Shown in pieces: positions 42,192 through 50,682 of a stretch of DNA of 64,000 nt; positions within the stretch are counted from its first letter, which is position 1; each line of letters begins with the position of its first letter. Location of the stretch: contig JANMTS010000061.1 of assembly GCA_031390755.1 (NCBI GenBank), positions 24,119-88,118 on the forward strand, read 5' to 3'. This DNA is from DATMER01 sp031390755 (GTDB lineage Bacteria; Acidobacteriota; Thermoanaerobaculia; Multivoradales; UBA5704). The notes under the pieces were generated by a model. It was not told the origin of the DNA and ran no database searches. It saw nothing but the letters and a program-made list of their open reading frames with translations. A program made the translations under genes and the position numbers.

Positions 42192-43025
42192 TCAGGCCTC
42201 GGTCGGCCCGGCTGCCGCGTCGGTAGGCGGAAGCTCGTCGGCCAGGGGGGGCAGAATGACCTTGTGCTGCCTCAGGAAGCCGTCGAGCGCGGCCTGGATC
42301 ACGGGCAGCGCCTCGTCGAGCGTGTCCACCCAGACCGGGACGTCCAGATCCTGGGGCGAGGCGTAGCCGCGGGCGATGATCTCCGTCTCCAGAAAGGTCC
42401 GGAGACCCTTCCACATCGGCCCGACGAAGACGATGGGGCGGTCCTTGAGCATCTTCACCTGGAGAAGCTGCCAGACCATCATCGCCTCCAGCGTGGTGCC
42501 GATGCCGCCGTCGACCACGATGTAGGCGTGGGACAGGCGGATGAACTGGTGGAGGCGGGAGAAGAACGTGGTGTGCGCCGCCACCTCGTCCAGGAACGGG
42601 TTGGGCTGCTCCTCCATGGGCAGGAGGATGGTCAGCCCGAACGACCGGGTTCCATAGCGATACGCCCCGGCCCGGGCGCCTTCGTTGGCGGCGCGCATGA
42701 GGCCCGGTCCGCCGCCGGTGACGATGTCGCAGCCCATGTAGGACAGCTGCCGGGCGAGCTCCTTGACCTTCTGGTACGCCGAGTCCGTCTCCTGGATGCG
42801 GCTGGAGCCGAAGATGGCGACCCGGAAGTACCGCCGCTCCGGCGGAGCCTTGCGGTCCAGCCACGAGATGGCCCGGTAGAGGCGCTGGATGCCGCGGTCG
42901 AAGAGGCGCAGCAGCCAGGTCCGGCCCTTGCGCCGCCAGCGCTGCGCCTGCGTCTCCCCGGGCCGGGCCGCGGGTTGCGGCAGTGCGAGGGGGCGCCTGG
43001 GCTCGGGTGTCTTCGTAGAAGTCAT
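42192..43025 (-). CDS. LOG-family (lysine decarboxylase-like) nucleotide hydrolase
   Basis: A 277-residue protein with the Rossmann fold of the LOG family: VAIFGSSR (residue ~69), IVTGGGPGLMRAANEGA, and VDGGIGTTLEAMMVWQ, which corresponds to the PGGxGTxxE active-site motif with Pro replaced by Asp. Family members hydrolyse nucleoside 5'-monophosphates such as cytokinin ribotides or have housekeeping nucleotide roles. An N-terminal basic extension of about 60 residues is extra. The ATG at 43025 is preferred; a TTG at 43031 overlaps the preceding stop. It follows the small gene at 43028 directly. Confidence 0.85.
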   Translation of the reverse strand: MTSTKTPEPRRPLALPQPAARPGETQAQRWRRKGRTWLLRLFDRGIQRLYRAISWLDRKAPPERRYFRVAIFGSSRIQETDSAYQKVKELARQLSYMGCDIVTGGGPGLMRAANEGARAGAYRYGTRSFGLTILLPMEEQPNPFLDEVAAHTTFFSRLHQFIRLSHAYIVVDGGIGTTLEAMMVWQLLQVKMLKDRPIVFVGPMWKGLRTFLETEIIARGYASPQDLDVPVWVDTLDEALPVIQAALDGFLRQHKVILPPLADELPPTDAAAGPTEA

Positions 43026-43027
43026 GC

Positions 43028-43309
43028 TCAACGGGCGGGGATCCAGATCCTCTGGGCCGCCATGATCTCCGCCCCGTCGGGCAGGGCCAGCGGCTGGGGC
43101 GAGTTGGTGAAGAAGGCGAAGCCCTTGAAGCTGGTCAGATAGTCGTGGCCGCCGGAGAGAAACCCGCCGGGCGCGGAGACGACGAGAGGCTCGGTGGCCC
43201 GTGCCAGTACCTTGAGGAACTCCTCCGGCTCCACCCGCACGATCGCGCCCGAGGCCTTGATCGCCTGGGCGGTCACCCGCGCCGCCGTCACCGCCGCTTC
43301 TTCTGCCAT
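43028..43309 (-). CDS. Small conserved-looking hypothetical protein
   Basis: A 93-residue soluble protein: helical N-terminus (EEAAVTAARVTAQAIKASGAIVRV) then PEEFLKVLARATEPLVVSAPGG, GHDYLTSFKGFAFFTNSP and an end in AAQRIWIPAR. I do not know a family name. It lies immediately upstream of the LOG gene with stop and start almost overlapping, so both are in one transcript. The reading frame continues far upstream through antisense DNA, but only this part has protein-like composition and a proper ATG. Confidence 0.65.
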   Translation of the reverse strand: MAEEAAVTAARVTAQAIKASGAIVRVEPEEFLKVLARATEPLVVSAPGGFLSGGHDYLTSFKGFAFFTNSPQPLALPDGAEIMAAQRIWIPAR

Positions 43310-43474
43310 CCCGTGTCTCCTTTTGCTGCCTTTTCGTCTACGTTCCGCGACGGGCTCCCGTCTGGGGCCGCCGGCCGGGCCGCCCCGATATCTTATTGGA
43401 TTTGTTGGATGAGCGCTGGCGATCGCGCAGACGCGGAGGGAAAGAGACGGAAAGCGCTCTAGAATCACCCTCCC

Positions 43475-44431
43475 ATGAGCCTGCCCGCGCCCGACCGTCC
43501 GCGCTCCCGCACCGGCGCGATCCTCGCCGTCCTCTTTGCGGTCGTCGTCTGGGGCGCCTCGTTCATCGCCACCAAGATCGCGGTCGGCGAAGTCTCGCCC
43601 ATCACCGTGGTCTGGCTGCGCTTCGGCATGGGAGTGCTGGTGCTCGGCGCCGTCGTGCTCCAGCGGCGGCAGCTGTTCCTGCCTGCGCGCGGCGACCTGG
43701 CCTACTTCACGGTCCTGGGGTTTCTCGGGATCACCTTCCACCAGTGGCTCCAGTCGAACGGCCTGGTCACGTCCCAGGCCAGCACGTCCTCCTGGATCGT
43801 GGCCTCGACGCCCATCTACATGGCCCTCCTGGGATGGCTGATCCTCCGCGAGAAGGTGCGTCCGCTGGGCATCCTGGGGATCGCGGTGGCCGCCGCGGGC
43901 GTCCTGGTGGTGGCCACGCGCGGCGATCTCGCCTCCCTCGCGTCGGGCCAACTCGGCGCTCCGGGAGACTGGCTGATCCTCGCCAGCTCGCCGAACTGGG
44001 CGATCTTCTCGATCCTCTCCCGCCGTGGCCTCAATCGGTACCCCTCGGCCGGGATGCTCTTCTGGGTGATGACCGCCGGCTGGCTCCTCACCTCGATCCT
44101 GTTCTTTACCGGCCCCGGCCTGGCGGACATCGCGCGCCTCAGCACGAACGGCTGGCTGGCGGTCGCCTTCCTGGGCGTCCTCTGCTCGGGCCTCGCCTAC
44201 GTGTTCTGGTACGACGCCCTGGCCCTCCTCCCCTCGTCCCAGGTCGGCAGCTTCCTCTACCTGGAGCCGCTGGTCACGGTCGGGATCGCGGCGGTCATGC
44301 TCGGCGAACGGATCACGGTCTTCACCTGGGTCGGCGGCCTCGCCATCCTCTTCGGCGTCTGGATGGTGAGCCTCCGGCCCGCCGGGCGTCCTGCCGGGCG
44401 TCCTGCCGGGCGTCCGTCGGGGAAGGCGTAG
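43475..44431 (+). CDS. EamA/DMT-family transporter
   Basis: A 318-residue membrane protein with ten helices in two EamA repeats: first LAVLFAVVVWGASFIATKIAVGEVSPITVVWLR, second GDWLILASSPNWAIFSILSRRGL to GWMV. Family members export amino acids or metabolites. The C-terminal tail contains a 12-bp DNA repeat encoding PAGR three times (44383-44420), a likely slippage product. Substrate unknown. It lies 18 bp before queG on the same strand. Confidence 0.92.
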   Translation: MSLPAPDRPRSRTGAILAVLFAVVVWGASFIATKIAVGEVSPITVVWLRFGMGVLVLGAVVLQRRQLFLPARGDLAYFTVLGFLGITFHQWLQSNGLVTSQASTSSWIVASTPIYMALLGWLILREKVRPLGILGIAVAAAGVLVVATRGDLASLASGQLGAPGDWLILASSPNWAIFSILSRRGLNRYPSAGMLFWVMTAGWLLTSILFFTGPGLADIARLSTNGWLAVAFLGVLCSGLAYVFWYDALALLPSSQVGSFLYLEPLVTVGIAAVMLGERITVFTWVGGLAILFGVWMVSLRPAGRPAGRPAGRPSGKA

Positions 44432-44449
44432 CGGGGGGATATCAAGGGG

Positions 44450-45556
44450 ATGGACCCGCACGAGCTGGCCGAGCTCCTCAAGAGCTGGGCGCTGGAAGCC
44501 GGCTTCGACCGCGCCGGCGTGGCCGGGCTGGAGCCCTCCGAGCACGGAGACGCGCTGGTCCGCTGGCTCGCCCGGGGCGATCAGGCCGGCATGGGCTGGT
44601 TCGAGCGCCGGATCGAGGCACGCCTGGAGCCGGCGACGGCCGTGCCGGGAGCCCGCAGCGCGCTGTGCGTGGCCCTCCAGTACTCCCCCCTCGACGACGA
44701 CCCTCTCGACAACCCCCTGGACACTGAGCCCGATACACCCGGCAACGACCTCTGGCCGCGGGTCGCCCGCTACGCCCGGGGCCGCGACTACCACGACGTG
44801 ATGATGGAGCGCCTGACCGCCTTGGAGGATCGCATCCGGGCCGCCTTTCCGGAGACGATCTCACGCCGCTACGTCGACACCGGCCCGGTCCTCGAACGCG
44901 AGCTGGCCGCCCGCGCCGGCCTCGGAGCGGTGGGGAAGCACACCAACCTCCTGCACCCGGAAGCCGGCTCGTGGTTTCTCCTCGGCGAGCTGTTCCTCTC
45001 CCTCGACCTCGCGCCGGACGTCCCGCTCGCCGACCTCTGCGGAACCTGCACCCGCTGCCTGGAAGCCTGCCCCACCGGAGCGCTCCCCGAGCCCTACCGC
45101 CTGGACAGCAACCTCTGCATCAGCTACTGGACCATCGAGCACCGCGGCGAGCTTCCTCCGGAGATGAGGGAGAAGATCGGGGACTGGGTCTTCGGCTGCG
45201 ACCTCTGCCAGGAGGCCTGCCCCTGGAACACCGCCCCCGAGGGCTCGAATCACCCGGACCTCCTCCTGCCGGAACGCCGCCGCGGCCTCGACCTCGTCGG
45301 CCTGCTCCGGATGTCCCGGGAGGACTACGTGGAGCGCTTCCGCGGCAGCCCCATGAAAAGGGCCAAGTGGGAAGGCCTCCGCCGCAACGCCGCCGTGGCC
45401 ATGGGCAACCGCGGCCACGCCCGCTACGTCCCGGCCCTGGCCGAAGCCCTCGCGGACCCGGAGCCGGCCGTGCGGTCGCATGCGGAGTGGGCGCTGCGGA
45501 AGATCGGGACGCCGGAGGCGTTGGGGGCGCTCGCGGACGTCACGGAAGAAGTGTGA
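44450..45556 (+). CDS. queG: Epoxyqueuosine reductase QueG
   Basis: A 368-residue cobalamin- and iron-sulfur-dependent enzyme that reduces epoxyqueuosine in tRNA to queuosine. Two [4Fe-4S] motifs are seen: CGTCTRCLEACP (about residue 196) and CDLCQEACPWN (about residue 250). The RYVDTGPVLERELAARAGLGAVGKHTNLL block is diagnostic. The C-terminus has HEAT-like repeats (RYVPALAEALADPEPAVRSHAEWALRKIG), which is usual. The last 17 bp overlap the convergent PIN-toxin gene. Confidence 0.96.
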   Translation: MDPHELAELLKSWALEAGFDRAGVAGLEPSEHGDALVRWLARGDQAGMGWFERRIEARLEPATAVPGARSALCVALQYSPLDDDPLDNPLDTEPDTPGNDLWPRVARYARGRDYHDVMMERLTALEDRIRAAFPETISRRYVDTGPVLERELAARAGLGAVGKHTNLLHPEAGSWFLLGELFLSLDLAPDVPLADLCGTCTRCLEACPTGALPEPYRLDSNLCISYWTIEHRGELPPEMREKIGDWVFGCDLCQEACPWNTAPEGSNHPDLLLPERRRGLDLVGLLRMSREDYVERFRGSPMKRAKWEGLRRNAAVAMGNRGHARYVPALAEALADPEPAVRSHAEWALRKIGTPEALGALADVTEEV

Positions 45557-45950
45557 AGCTTCCTTTCCTTGCCAGCCTGTAGACGCTGAAGTCCCGTTGA
45601 TCCAGGGTCAACACGCGTCGAATGCCTTCGCGGTCTGCAATCCGGACAAGTGCGGCATCCGCTAGATCCATGGGGAGATCCTGGTACTTTTCCATGAGGC
45701 TCCTCATGGCCGCGGCATCGCTCTGGTCGAGTTGAAGAAGCTCGATCGTACCTGTCTCGATCATCTCCCAGAGAGCCTTCTGAGCTTTCCAGGAGAACGA
45801 CAGCAGATACATGGCCTCGACCACAGCCGGCCAGACGCTGACCAGAGGGTCGTGAATCGACTTGAGGGCTTCACGAACCTCAGCGTGGTGGTTGTCGCTC
45901 TGGTCCAGAAGGGCAACGAGAGGGCCGGCGTCAACGAGGACCGCGCGCAC
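45540..45950 (-). CDS. PIN-domain ribonuclease toxin (VapC/FitB-like)
   Basis: A 136-residue PIN protein starting with GTG at 45950 (VRAVLVDAGPLVALLDQSD). The first catalytic Asp is in LVDAGPLVALLD, conserved Glu in VEAMYLLS, and later acids in DLADAALVRIADREG and LTLDQRDF. It should cleave RNA with Mg2+. It overlaps the end of the antitoxin gene by 20 bp, the usual coupling in such pairs, and its 3' end overlaps queG. Confidence 0.9.
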   Translation of the reverse strand: MRAVLVDAGPLVALLDQSDNHHAEVREALKSIHDPLVSVWPAVVEAMYLLSFSWKAQKALWEMIETGTIELLQLDQSDAAAMRSLMEKYQDLPMDLADAALVRIADREGIRRVLTLDQRDFSVYRLARKGSFTLLP

Positions 45951-46194
45951 GGTCCCTCTTCTCCTCAAGGAGCTCGCGCATGCGCTTCCCGGTGTTCTCC
46001 GAAAGCTGCTTGCCGCCGCTGTCTGCAATGCCGATGAACGGCTGGAGGCGCTGATAGGCAGAGAGGGGCTCGCTCTCCGCGTCGGTGAGGCGCGCGATGG
46101 CATCGCGGATGACTTCCGACTGCGTCTGACCTCTTCGGGCCGACAGGCGCTTCAAGGCCGTTTGTGTGATGATGTCAAGCCGTACCGTCGCCAT
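45931..46194 (-). CDS. Ribbon-helix-helix antitoxin of the PIN toxin
   Basis: An 87-residue protein from the ATG at 46194: beta strand MATVRLDIITQTALKRLSARRGQTQSEVIRDAIARL forms a ribbon-helix-helix DNA-binding domain, with an unstructured, charged C-terminus (KRMRELLEEKRDRARG) that would block the toxin. Upstream Met codons add only a few residues. It is the first gene of the toxin-antitoxin operon and should repress it. Confidence 0.87.
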   Translation of the reverse strand: MATVRLDIITQTALKRLSARRGQTQSEVIRDAIARLTDAESEPLSAYQRLQPFIGIADSGGKQLSENTGKRMRELLEEKRDRARGPR

Positions 46195-46295
46195 GCGGCC
46201 TCCTCTTTGTAACACGCCGAGTGTAGCACGTCACGTAACGAGTGGCGGAGGATCGGGCCGCCGGCGGCATTGGGCGCGTCCATGGATGACAACCT

Positions 46296-46595
46296 ATGAC
46301 CGACTTGTCAGAGCTCAACGAGGAACAGTTTGCCAGGGCCATTCCCGCAAGCGTCCGGAAGCGCCTCATGCTTGGACAGTTCGAGTCCGGCGAGGACATC
46401 GCGGCGTTGCGGCGATTCGTCGGATTGACTCAGGAGCAGTTTGCCTTGGCCATGGGCATCAGCGTTCACACCCTCCGCAACTGGGAGCAGAATCGGCGCC
46501 ATCCGGAGGGCTCTGCCATCGCTTTGCTTCGTATTGCCGCTCGGCATCCGCGGATCATCCGCGAGAGCCTTGATGCCGTCGCCTCCGCAGCCTGA
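46296..46595 (+). CDS. XRE-type helix-turn-helix protein (HigA/NadS-like antitoxin)
   Basis: A 99-residue DNA-binding protein. The helix-turn-helix RRFVGLTQEQFALAMGISVHTLRNWEQNRRHPEG (residues ~38-71) is of the XRE type and typical of HigA/NadS antitoxins that follow a RelE/HigB toxin. The 100 bp upstream do not contain a toxin gene, so it is an orphan regulator or a relic. It is convergent with the UPF0175 gene, 3 bp apart. Confidence 0.88.
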   Translation: MTDLSELNEEQFARAIPASVRKRLMLGQFESGEDIAALRRFVGLTQEQFALAMGISVHTLRNWEQNRRHPEGSAIALLRIAARHPRIIRESLDAVASAA

Positions 46596-46598
46596 TCC

Positions 46599-46841
46599 TC
46601 AAGGTGCCTCCAACTCAGCGCGCAACTCATCGGCCGGGTAATCGACGAGCGGGACTCCGTGCCGTCGACATTCCGCCGCGAAGGTGAAGCGGTCGACCTC
46701 GGCAAGCTCCGCCGCTGCCCCTGCGGACAGCTCTTTCGCCCTGAACATCAGAATCGCTGCATACAGTTTGATGTGCCTGGCCAACTCGGCCGGCTCATGG
46801 TCGATCAGGTACTGGTCGGGAACTCCGAGCGGTATCACCAT
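46599..46841 (-). CDS. UPF0175 family protein (antitoxin-like)
   Basis: An 80-residue protein beginning MVIPLGVPDQY. The ARHIKLYAAILMFRAKELSAGAAAELAEVDRFTFAAECRRHGVPLVDY pattern is characteristic of UPF0175, usually the partner of a DUF3368 PIN toxin. No such toxin is present beside it. The ATG at 46841 is chosen over upstream ones because the conserved region starts there. Confidence 0.83.
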   Translation of the reverse strand: MVIPLGVPDQYLIDHEPAELARHIKLYAAILMFRAKELSAGAAAELAEVDRFTFAAECRRHGVPLVDYPADELRAELEAP

Positions 46842-47029
46842 GGTGTCTCCTGCTCTCTGGCCAACTACCCAAAACACGGCCATCTCTTGGACCATGAAGG
46901 TCTGCCCATTCTACTCCCGCCCCTCCCTGAGGCGTCAGTGAGAGGGGCCGGTGAGAGGGGTGCCATGGGCGATCCCGCCATGGGAAGGAGTCGTTCCTCC
47001 CGATCTACGGACGACCGCGCCCTTGCTCG

Positions 47030-47395
47030 CGGTGACCGCCGCGCAACTCTGGACGACCGCCACGCAACTCCGGATGACCGCCACCCAGCTGGCGGTGACC
47101 GCCACCCAGCTGGCGGTGACCGCCACGCAACTCTGGATGACCGCCACACAGCTGGCTGTGACCGCCACACAGCTGGCTGTGACCGCCACACAGCTGGCGG
47201 CGACCGCCATACAGCTGGCGGCGACCGCCATACAGCTGGCGGTGACCGCCGTACAGCTGGCGGTGACCGCCGTACAGCTGGCAGTGACCGCCATACAGCT
47301 GGCGATGACCGCCGCACGGCTGGCGGTGACCGCCACACGGCTGGCGGTGACCGCCACACGGCTGGCGGTGACCGCCATACAGCTGGCGGTGACCC
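47030..47395. repeat. 21-bp palindromic minisatellite, array 2 (about 17 units)
   Basis: About 17 units with an exact 21-bp period. The core has inverted arms ACCGCCA and TGGCGGT separated by 6 bp, with a CAGCTG palindrome inside; some units carry CAACTC instead. It lies in a gene-free stretch from 46842 to 47619; apart from this array I see nothing credible there. In one frame it would encode a heptad like LAVTATQ, but all frames are open because units have no stops. There are no spacers, so it is not CRISPR. Confidence 0.93.
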
Positions 47396-47619
47396 AGAGA
47401 TCGGGCGGCACGACCCAGACAAAGCTCGGGCTGACCTGGGAACCGGTTGGCAACGCCGGCGGAAGGGGCGGGATGGGCCGCGCGGTTCAGCGGGTGGACG
47501 GTGCGGCTTTGGCGGAGACCCGGCCGGCGCGCGGGTCTTCGAGTTGGAATCTGGAGTCCTGCGTAGCCAGGCAGAAGAGAAGAAGTGCTTGCCGTTGCGC
47601 GCCGCACTACACTAGAGGG

Positions 47620-47826
47620 ATGAGCCGGAAGATCGAGGTCGTCGACGACGACATGGCCCGCGTCTTTCGCGCCATGACGGGAGCGGAGCGGCTTCAGGTC
47701 GCCAACCGCATGTTCGTCTCCGCCCGCCGGATGATCGCGAGCCACCTCGCCTCCGAGCACCCGGACTGGGATCAGGAGCGCATCGAGCAGGAGACGTCCC
47801 GAAGGATCTCCCATGGGGCCGTCTGA
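47620..47826 (+). CDS. Small protein, probable antitoxin of the following nucleotidyltransferase
   Basis: A 68-residue protein (MSRKIEVVDDDMARVFRAMTG then AERLQVANRMFVSARRMIASHL). The sequence resembles small Rv0078B-related antitoxin-like proteins. Its end overlaps the next start by 14 bp, which makes a two-gene unit with the nucleotidyltransferase. The frame is open far upstream only because of the repeat array; the ATG at 47620 is preceded by AGAGG. Confidence 0.7.
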   Translation: MSRKIEVVDDDMARVFRAMTGAERLQVANRMFVSARRMIASHLASEHPDWDQERIEQETSRRISHGAV

Positions 47827-48382
47827 GCTTCTCCGGCTCGTCGCCGGCATACTGGAGGGCCTGGGGCTCCGATACTTCGTCACGGGCTCGACGGCCACGA
47901 TCTTCTTTGGCGAGCCCCGCTTCACCAACGACATCGACATCGTCGTCGACCTGCCGCTCTCCCGGGTCTCGGAGCTGTGCTCGGCGTTCCCTGTCGAGGA
48001 TTTCTACCTGAGCGAGGAAGCCGTCCACAGGGCGGTGGCCCGCCATGGGCAGTTCAACCTCATCCATCCGAGATCCGGGCTGAAGGTCGACTTCATCGTC
48101 GCCGCGGACACACCCTTCAACCGGAGCCGCTTCTCCCGGGCACGCCCGCTCCACCCGGAGCCTGATTTCCAGGCCACCTTTGCCTCGCCCGAAGACGTGA
48201 TCCTCAAGAAGATGGAGCTCTTCCGGGAAGGCGGCTCGGACAAGCACCTGCGCGACATCGCCGGGGTCTTCAAGATCAGTGGAAGCCAACTCGATCGCGC
48301 CTACCTCGAAGAGTGGGTGTCCAGCCTTGGACTGGACGAAGTCTGGCGGGACGTTCTGGGCCGGGCTCGGCATCGCGGATAG
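47813..48382 (+). CDS. Nucleotidyltransferase-fold protein (toxin-like)
   Basis: A 189-residue protein with the nucleotidyltransferase signature: YFVTGSTATIFFGEPRFTNDIDIVVD (residues ~19-44), with GS helix and DID catalytic acids, then KVDFIVA with the third acid. The C-terminal part has PEDVILKKMELFREGGSDKHLRDI, usual in uncharacterised NTases of toxin-antitoxin loci. It likely adds nucleotides to tRNA or protein. Overlap with the upstream small gene indicates a pair. Confidence 0.82.
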   Translation: MGPSELLRLVAGILEGLGLRYFVTGSTATIFFGEPRFTNDIDIVVDLPLSRVSELCSAFPVEDFYLSEEAVHRAVARHGQFNLIHPRSGLKVDFIVAADTPFNRSRFSRARPLHPEPDFQATFASPEDVILKKMELFREGGSDKHLRDIAGVFKISGSQLDRAYLEEWVSSLGLDEVWRDVLGRARHRG

Positions 48383-48438
48383 AGGGCATCCGCCTCGTCT
48401 GTGGCCCATGGTAGGGTTTGTCCGGAAGGATCGAGGAG

Positions 48439-48789
48439 ATGAACGCAACGGATAGCACTCCGGTAAAACGCCTGCCACCGACCACCGATGCGCTCTTCGA
48501 CGACGAGGCTCGGCCCTACTTCCTCTGGTGGACGAATGCCACGGTCCGCCAGTTCAAGGACCATCTCGCCTCGGCCGATCCCGAGGAGCGGGCCTACTGG
48601 ATGGGCGCCATGCTGCGCGAGGCCAACACCCGCGATGTCTGGGTCTTCGTGGACGCCGATGAGATCCGCGCCCTCTGGCCCTACCTGATCCGCTACCTGG
48701 GGCGTTCCCGCGACATGTGGGCCTGGCTCCTGAAACTTCCGCCGCCCGAGTGGCCGCCGCTCAGCCAGATTCGAGCCAGCCGTGCGTAG
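48439..48789 (+). CDS. Hypothetical protein, partner of AbiEii-like gene
   Basis: A 116-residue protein of no recognised family; GAGGAG precedes the ATG at 48439. It is mostly helical (FLWWTNATVRQFKDHLASADPEERAYWMGAMLREANTRDVWVFV) and ends in WAWLLKLPPPEWPPL. Its last codons overlap the start of the nucleotidyltransferase, so it probably is the antitoxin of that pair. A 42-bp piece of its 3' end occurs again at 60233-60274 with two mismatches. Confidence 0.72.
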   Translation: MNATDSTPVKRLPPTTDALFDDEARPYFLWWTNATVRQFKDHLASADPEERAYWMGAMLREANTRDVWVFVDADEIRALWPYLIRYLGRSRDMWAWLLKLPPPEWPPLSQIRASRA

Positions 48790-49435
48790 CACCTTCGACC
48801 GCCGGGTCGTCCCCGACTTCTGCGTCCGATTCATCCGTGCCTGCCAGGAGCGGGTGCCCTGTCATCTTGGAGGCGGCGCGGCTCTCGCCGGAGCCTATCT
48901 CGGCCACCGCATGACCGGAGACATCGACCTTTTCGTTCACGATGCCGAGGACATGCGCTCTCTCGTGGGGCTCCTTCCGGGTGCCGCGAGGGAGGCGGGG
49001 ATCAGCGTTACCCTCCTGCGGGACGCTGGTCATCTCGTGCGCGCACAGCTTGAAGACGGAGCGGGGAACAAGGTTGATGTCGATGTCGTCCATGAGCCCG
49101 TCGCCGACATCGCGGCCCCCCCGCCGCCGATCGAAGGAGTCGTGATCGAATCGCTCACCGACCTGCGTGCGAACAAATTGACGTGCATCCTTTCGCGATC
49201 CGAGCCGCGTGATCTCGTCGATCTCTACTTTCTGGACCGTGCCGGATTCCCTCCCGAACGGGATCTGGACCTCGCCCTGCGCAAAGACGCTGGAGTCGAT
49301 CCCGGCATCCTGGCCTGGCTTCTCGGCCGCTTCCCGATCCACCCTCTGCCGTTGATGCTTGAGCCGATCACGCCGGAAGAGCTGGAGGCGTTTCGCGACG
49401 CGCTGGCGGAGCGGCTGCGGGGAGGCACTGTCTGA
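48782..49435 (+). CDS. AbiEii/AbiGii-type nucleotidyltransferase, toxin-like
   Basis: A 217-residue protein starting with GTG inside the previous gene. The motif GGGAALAGAYLGHRMTGDIDLF (residues ~29-50) carries the GG and D-x-D of nucleotidyltransferases; VDVDVVHEP provides the third acid, and LRANKLTCILSRSEPRDLVDLYFL is the helical block typical of AbiEii toxins. AbiEii transfers nucleotides to tRNA. Together with the upstream gene it forms a second NTase pair in this island. Confidence 0.86.
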   Translation: MRSTFDRRVVPDFCVRFIRACQERVPCHLGGGAALAGAYLGHRMTGDIDLFVHDAEDMRSLVGLLPGAAREAGISVTLLRDAGHLVRAQLEDGAGNKVDVDVVHEPVADIAAPPPPIEGVVIESLTDLRANKLTCILSRSEPRDLVDLYFLDRAGFPPERDLDLALRKDAGVDPGILAWLLGRFPIHPLPLMLEPITPEELEAFRDALAERLRGGTV

Positions 49436-49652
49436 GAAGAGCCGAGAAGGTGCCAGGTTCCTAAAAAGGGATCCGCGGCCGGTACCGCCGGATGGACGAT
49501 TCCCGGTTCCCGCTCATCGGCCGGGGCTTCCACTGGATCAACGAGTGGCCGTTCAACCGCTGAGCGCCCTTCTCTCGGCGTCCGGCTGCAATTTTCCCTG
49601 CTCCTCCGCCACTCTTCCTGTTGGAGGCACCACAAACCAAGGAGATTGAAAG

Positions 49653-50525
49653 ATGAGCATTACGCCTGCGATCTACAGCCTTCCGTATCCCGGAAGCCCG
49701 GCCGAGTCGGACGATATCAAGAGCTCGGGATTCACGACCGGAATTGCATGGGCTCTCCACGTCCAGTCCAACGGCGACCTGTCTTACAACGACACCCTGA
49801 TCGTCAGCGGTGGCCAATACGTAGGGGACTCCTCCTGGCCCGGATTCATCAACGGCCTGAAGGATGGGAGCGTGAACAGGATCCTGTTCTCGATCGGCGG
49901 CTGGGAAGTCGGAGACTTCCCCAACATCCAGGCGCTGATCAACCAGTACGGGACGGGTGAGAGCAATCCTCTGTACCAGAACCTGGCTGCGCTCCGGACC
50001 GCCATCCCGTCGATCGACGGCTTCGACTACGACGACGAGACCCTCTACGATCAGACCACGGACGTACAGCTCAGCCAGATGATCGCCGCTCTCGGCTACA
50101 CGCAGGTCACCTTCTGCCCGTACAGCAACATGTCGTTCTGGGTCGACTGTCTGGCGGCCCTGGAGGGGACCAATCCCGGCCTGGTCACCGGTTTCAATCT
50201 CCAGGCCTACGCCGGTGGGGCCGGAAACAATCCGCAGACCTGGATTGACGCCATCGCCGCCAAGATGGGGCCTGGCTTCGACGCCAAAGGCTTCGTCTTC
50301 CCTGGCCTCTGGTGCTGCAACCAGTCCAATTGCACGGGCGGCAATCCCAACAGCGCGTGCCCGAATTCCATCCAGGCCTTTTTTGCGGGCTGGAAATCGA
50401 CCGGGATTCAGGGCGGCTTCATCTGGAACTACGGCGACATCCAGACCTGGCTCAACCAGACCAACTGCTCGCCCCAGCCGACCACGGCCGCCTATGCGAG
50501 TGCGATCATCCAGGGTCTGAGCTAG
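49653..50525 (+). CDS. GH18-like chitinase-fold protein, no signal peptide
   Basis: A 290-residue protein. ILFSIGGWE (residues ~77-85) matches the SxGG motif and IDGFDYDDET (~123-132) matches DxxDxDxE exactly, so the catalytic Glu of glycoside hydrolase family 18 is present. QVTFCPYSNMSFW and the final GGFIWNYGDI correspond to later barrel strands. Cys residues cluster near the end (WCCNQSNCTGG). AAGGAG lies 8 bp upstream of the ATG, so the start is firm, yet there is no signal peptide, unusual for a chitin- or peptidoglycan-cleaving enzyme. The 217 bp before it contain no gene. Confidence 0.8.
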   Translation: MSITPAIYSLPYPGSPAESDDIKSSGFTTGIAWALHVQSNGDLSYNDTLIVSGGQYVGDSSWPGFINGLKDGSVNRILFSIGGWEVGDFPNIQALINQYGTGESNPLYQNLAALRTAIPSIDGFDYDDETLYDQTTDVQLSQMIAALGYTQVTFCPYSNMSFWVDCLAALEGTNPGLVTGFNLQAYAGGAGNNPQTWIDAIAAKMGPGFDAKGFVFPGLWCCNQSNCTGGNPNSACPNSIQAFFAGWKSTGIQGGFIWNYGDIQTWLNQTNCSPQPTTAAYASAIIQGLS

Positions 50526-50682
50526 GAGGGTTTCCCGAGGTTCCGCCGGGGGCGGCGGGCGTTCGGCGAAGGTTGGCGGAGGATGGGCCGGCTGGAAGTG
50601 AGGACCGCAGGTGTCCTGGTGTGTTATTCTTGTGGTACACTCCAGTAAACGCCTCCGGCATTCCAGTGCGAGGGACGGACGA

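Noticed and set aside
43310..44794. Upstream extension of the small gene at 43028
   Set aside because: It runs antisense to the EamA and queG genes with low-complexity composition.
46951..47826. A 291-codon gene joining array 2 to the small gene at 47620
   Set aside because: The array is open in most frames on both strands; no ribosome-binding site supports the upstream start, and the small gene has its own ATG.
49436..49652. Possible short gene (MDDSRFPLIGRGFHWINEW) before the GH18-like gene
   Set aside because: Only 23 codons, no family similarity that I can see; may be a remnant but cannot be supported.
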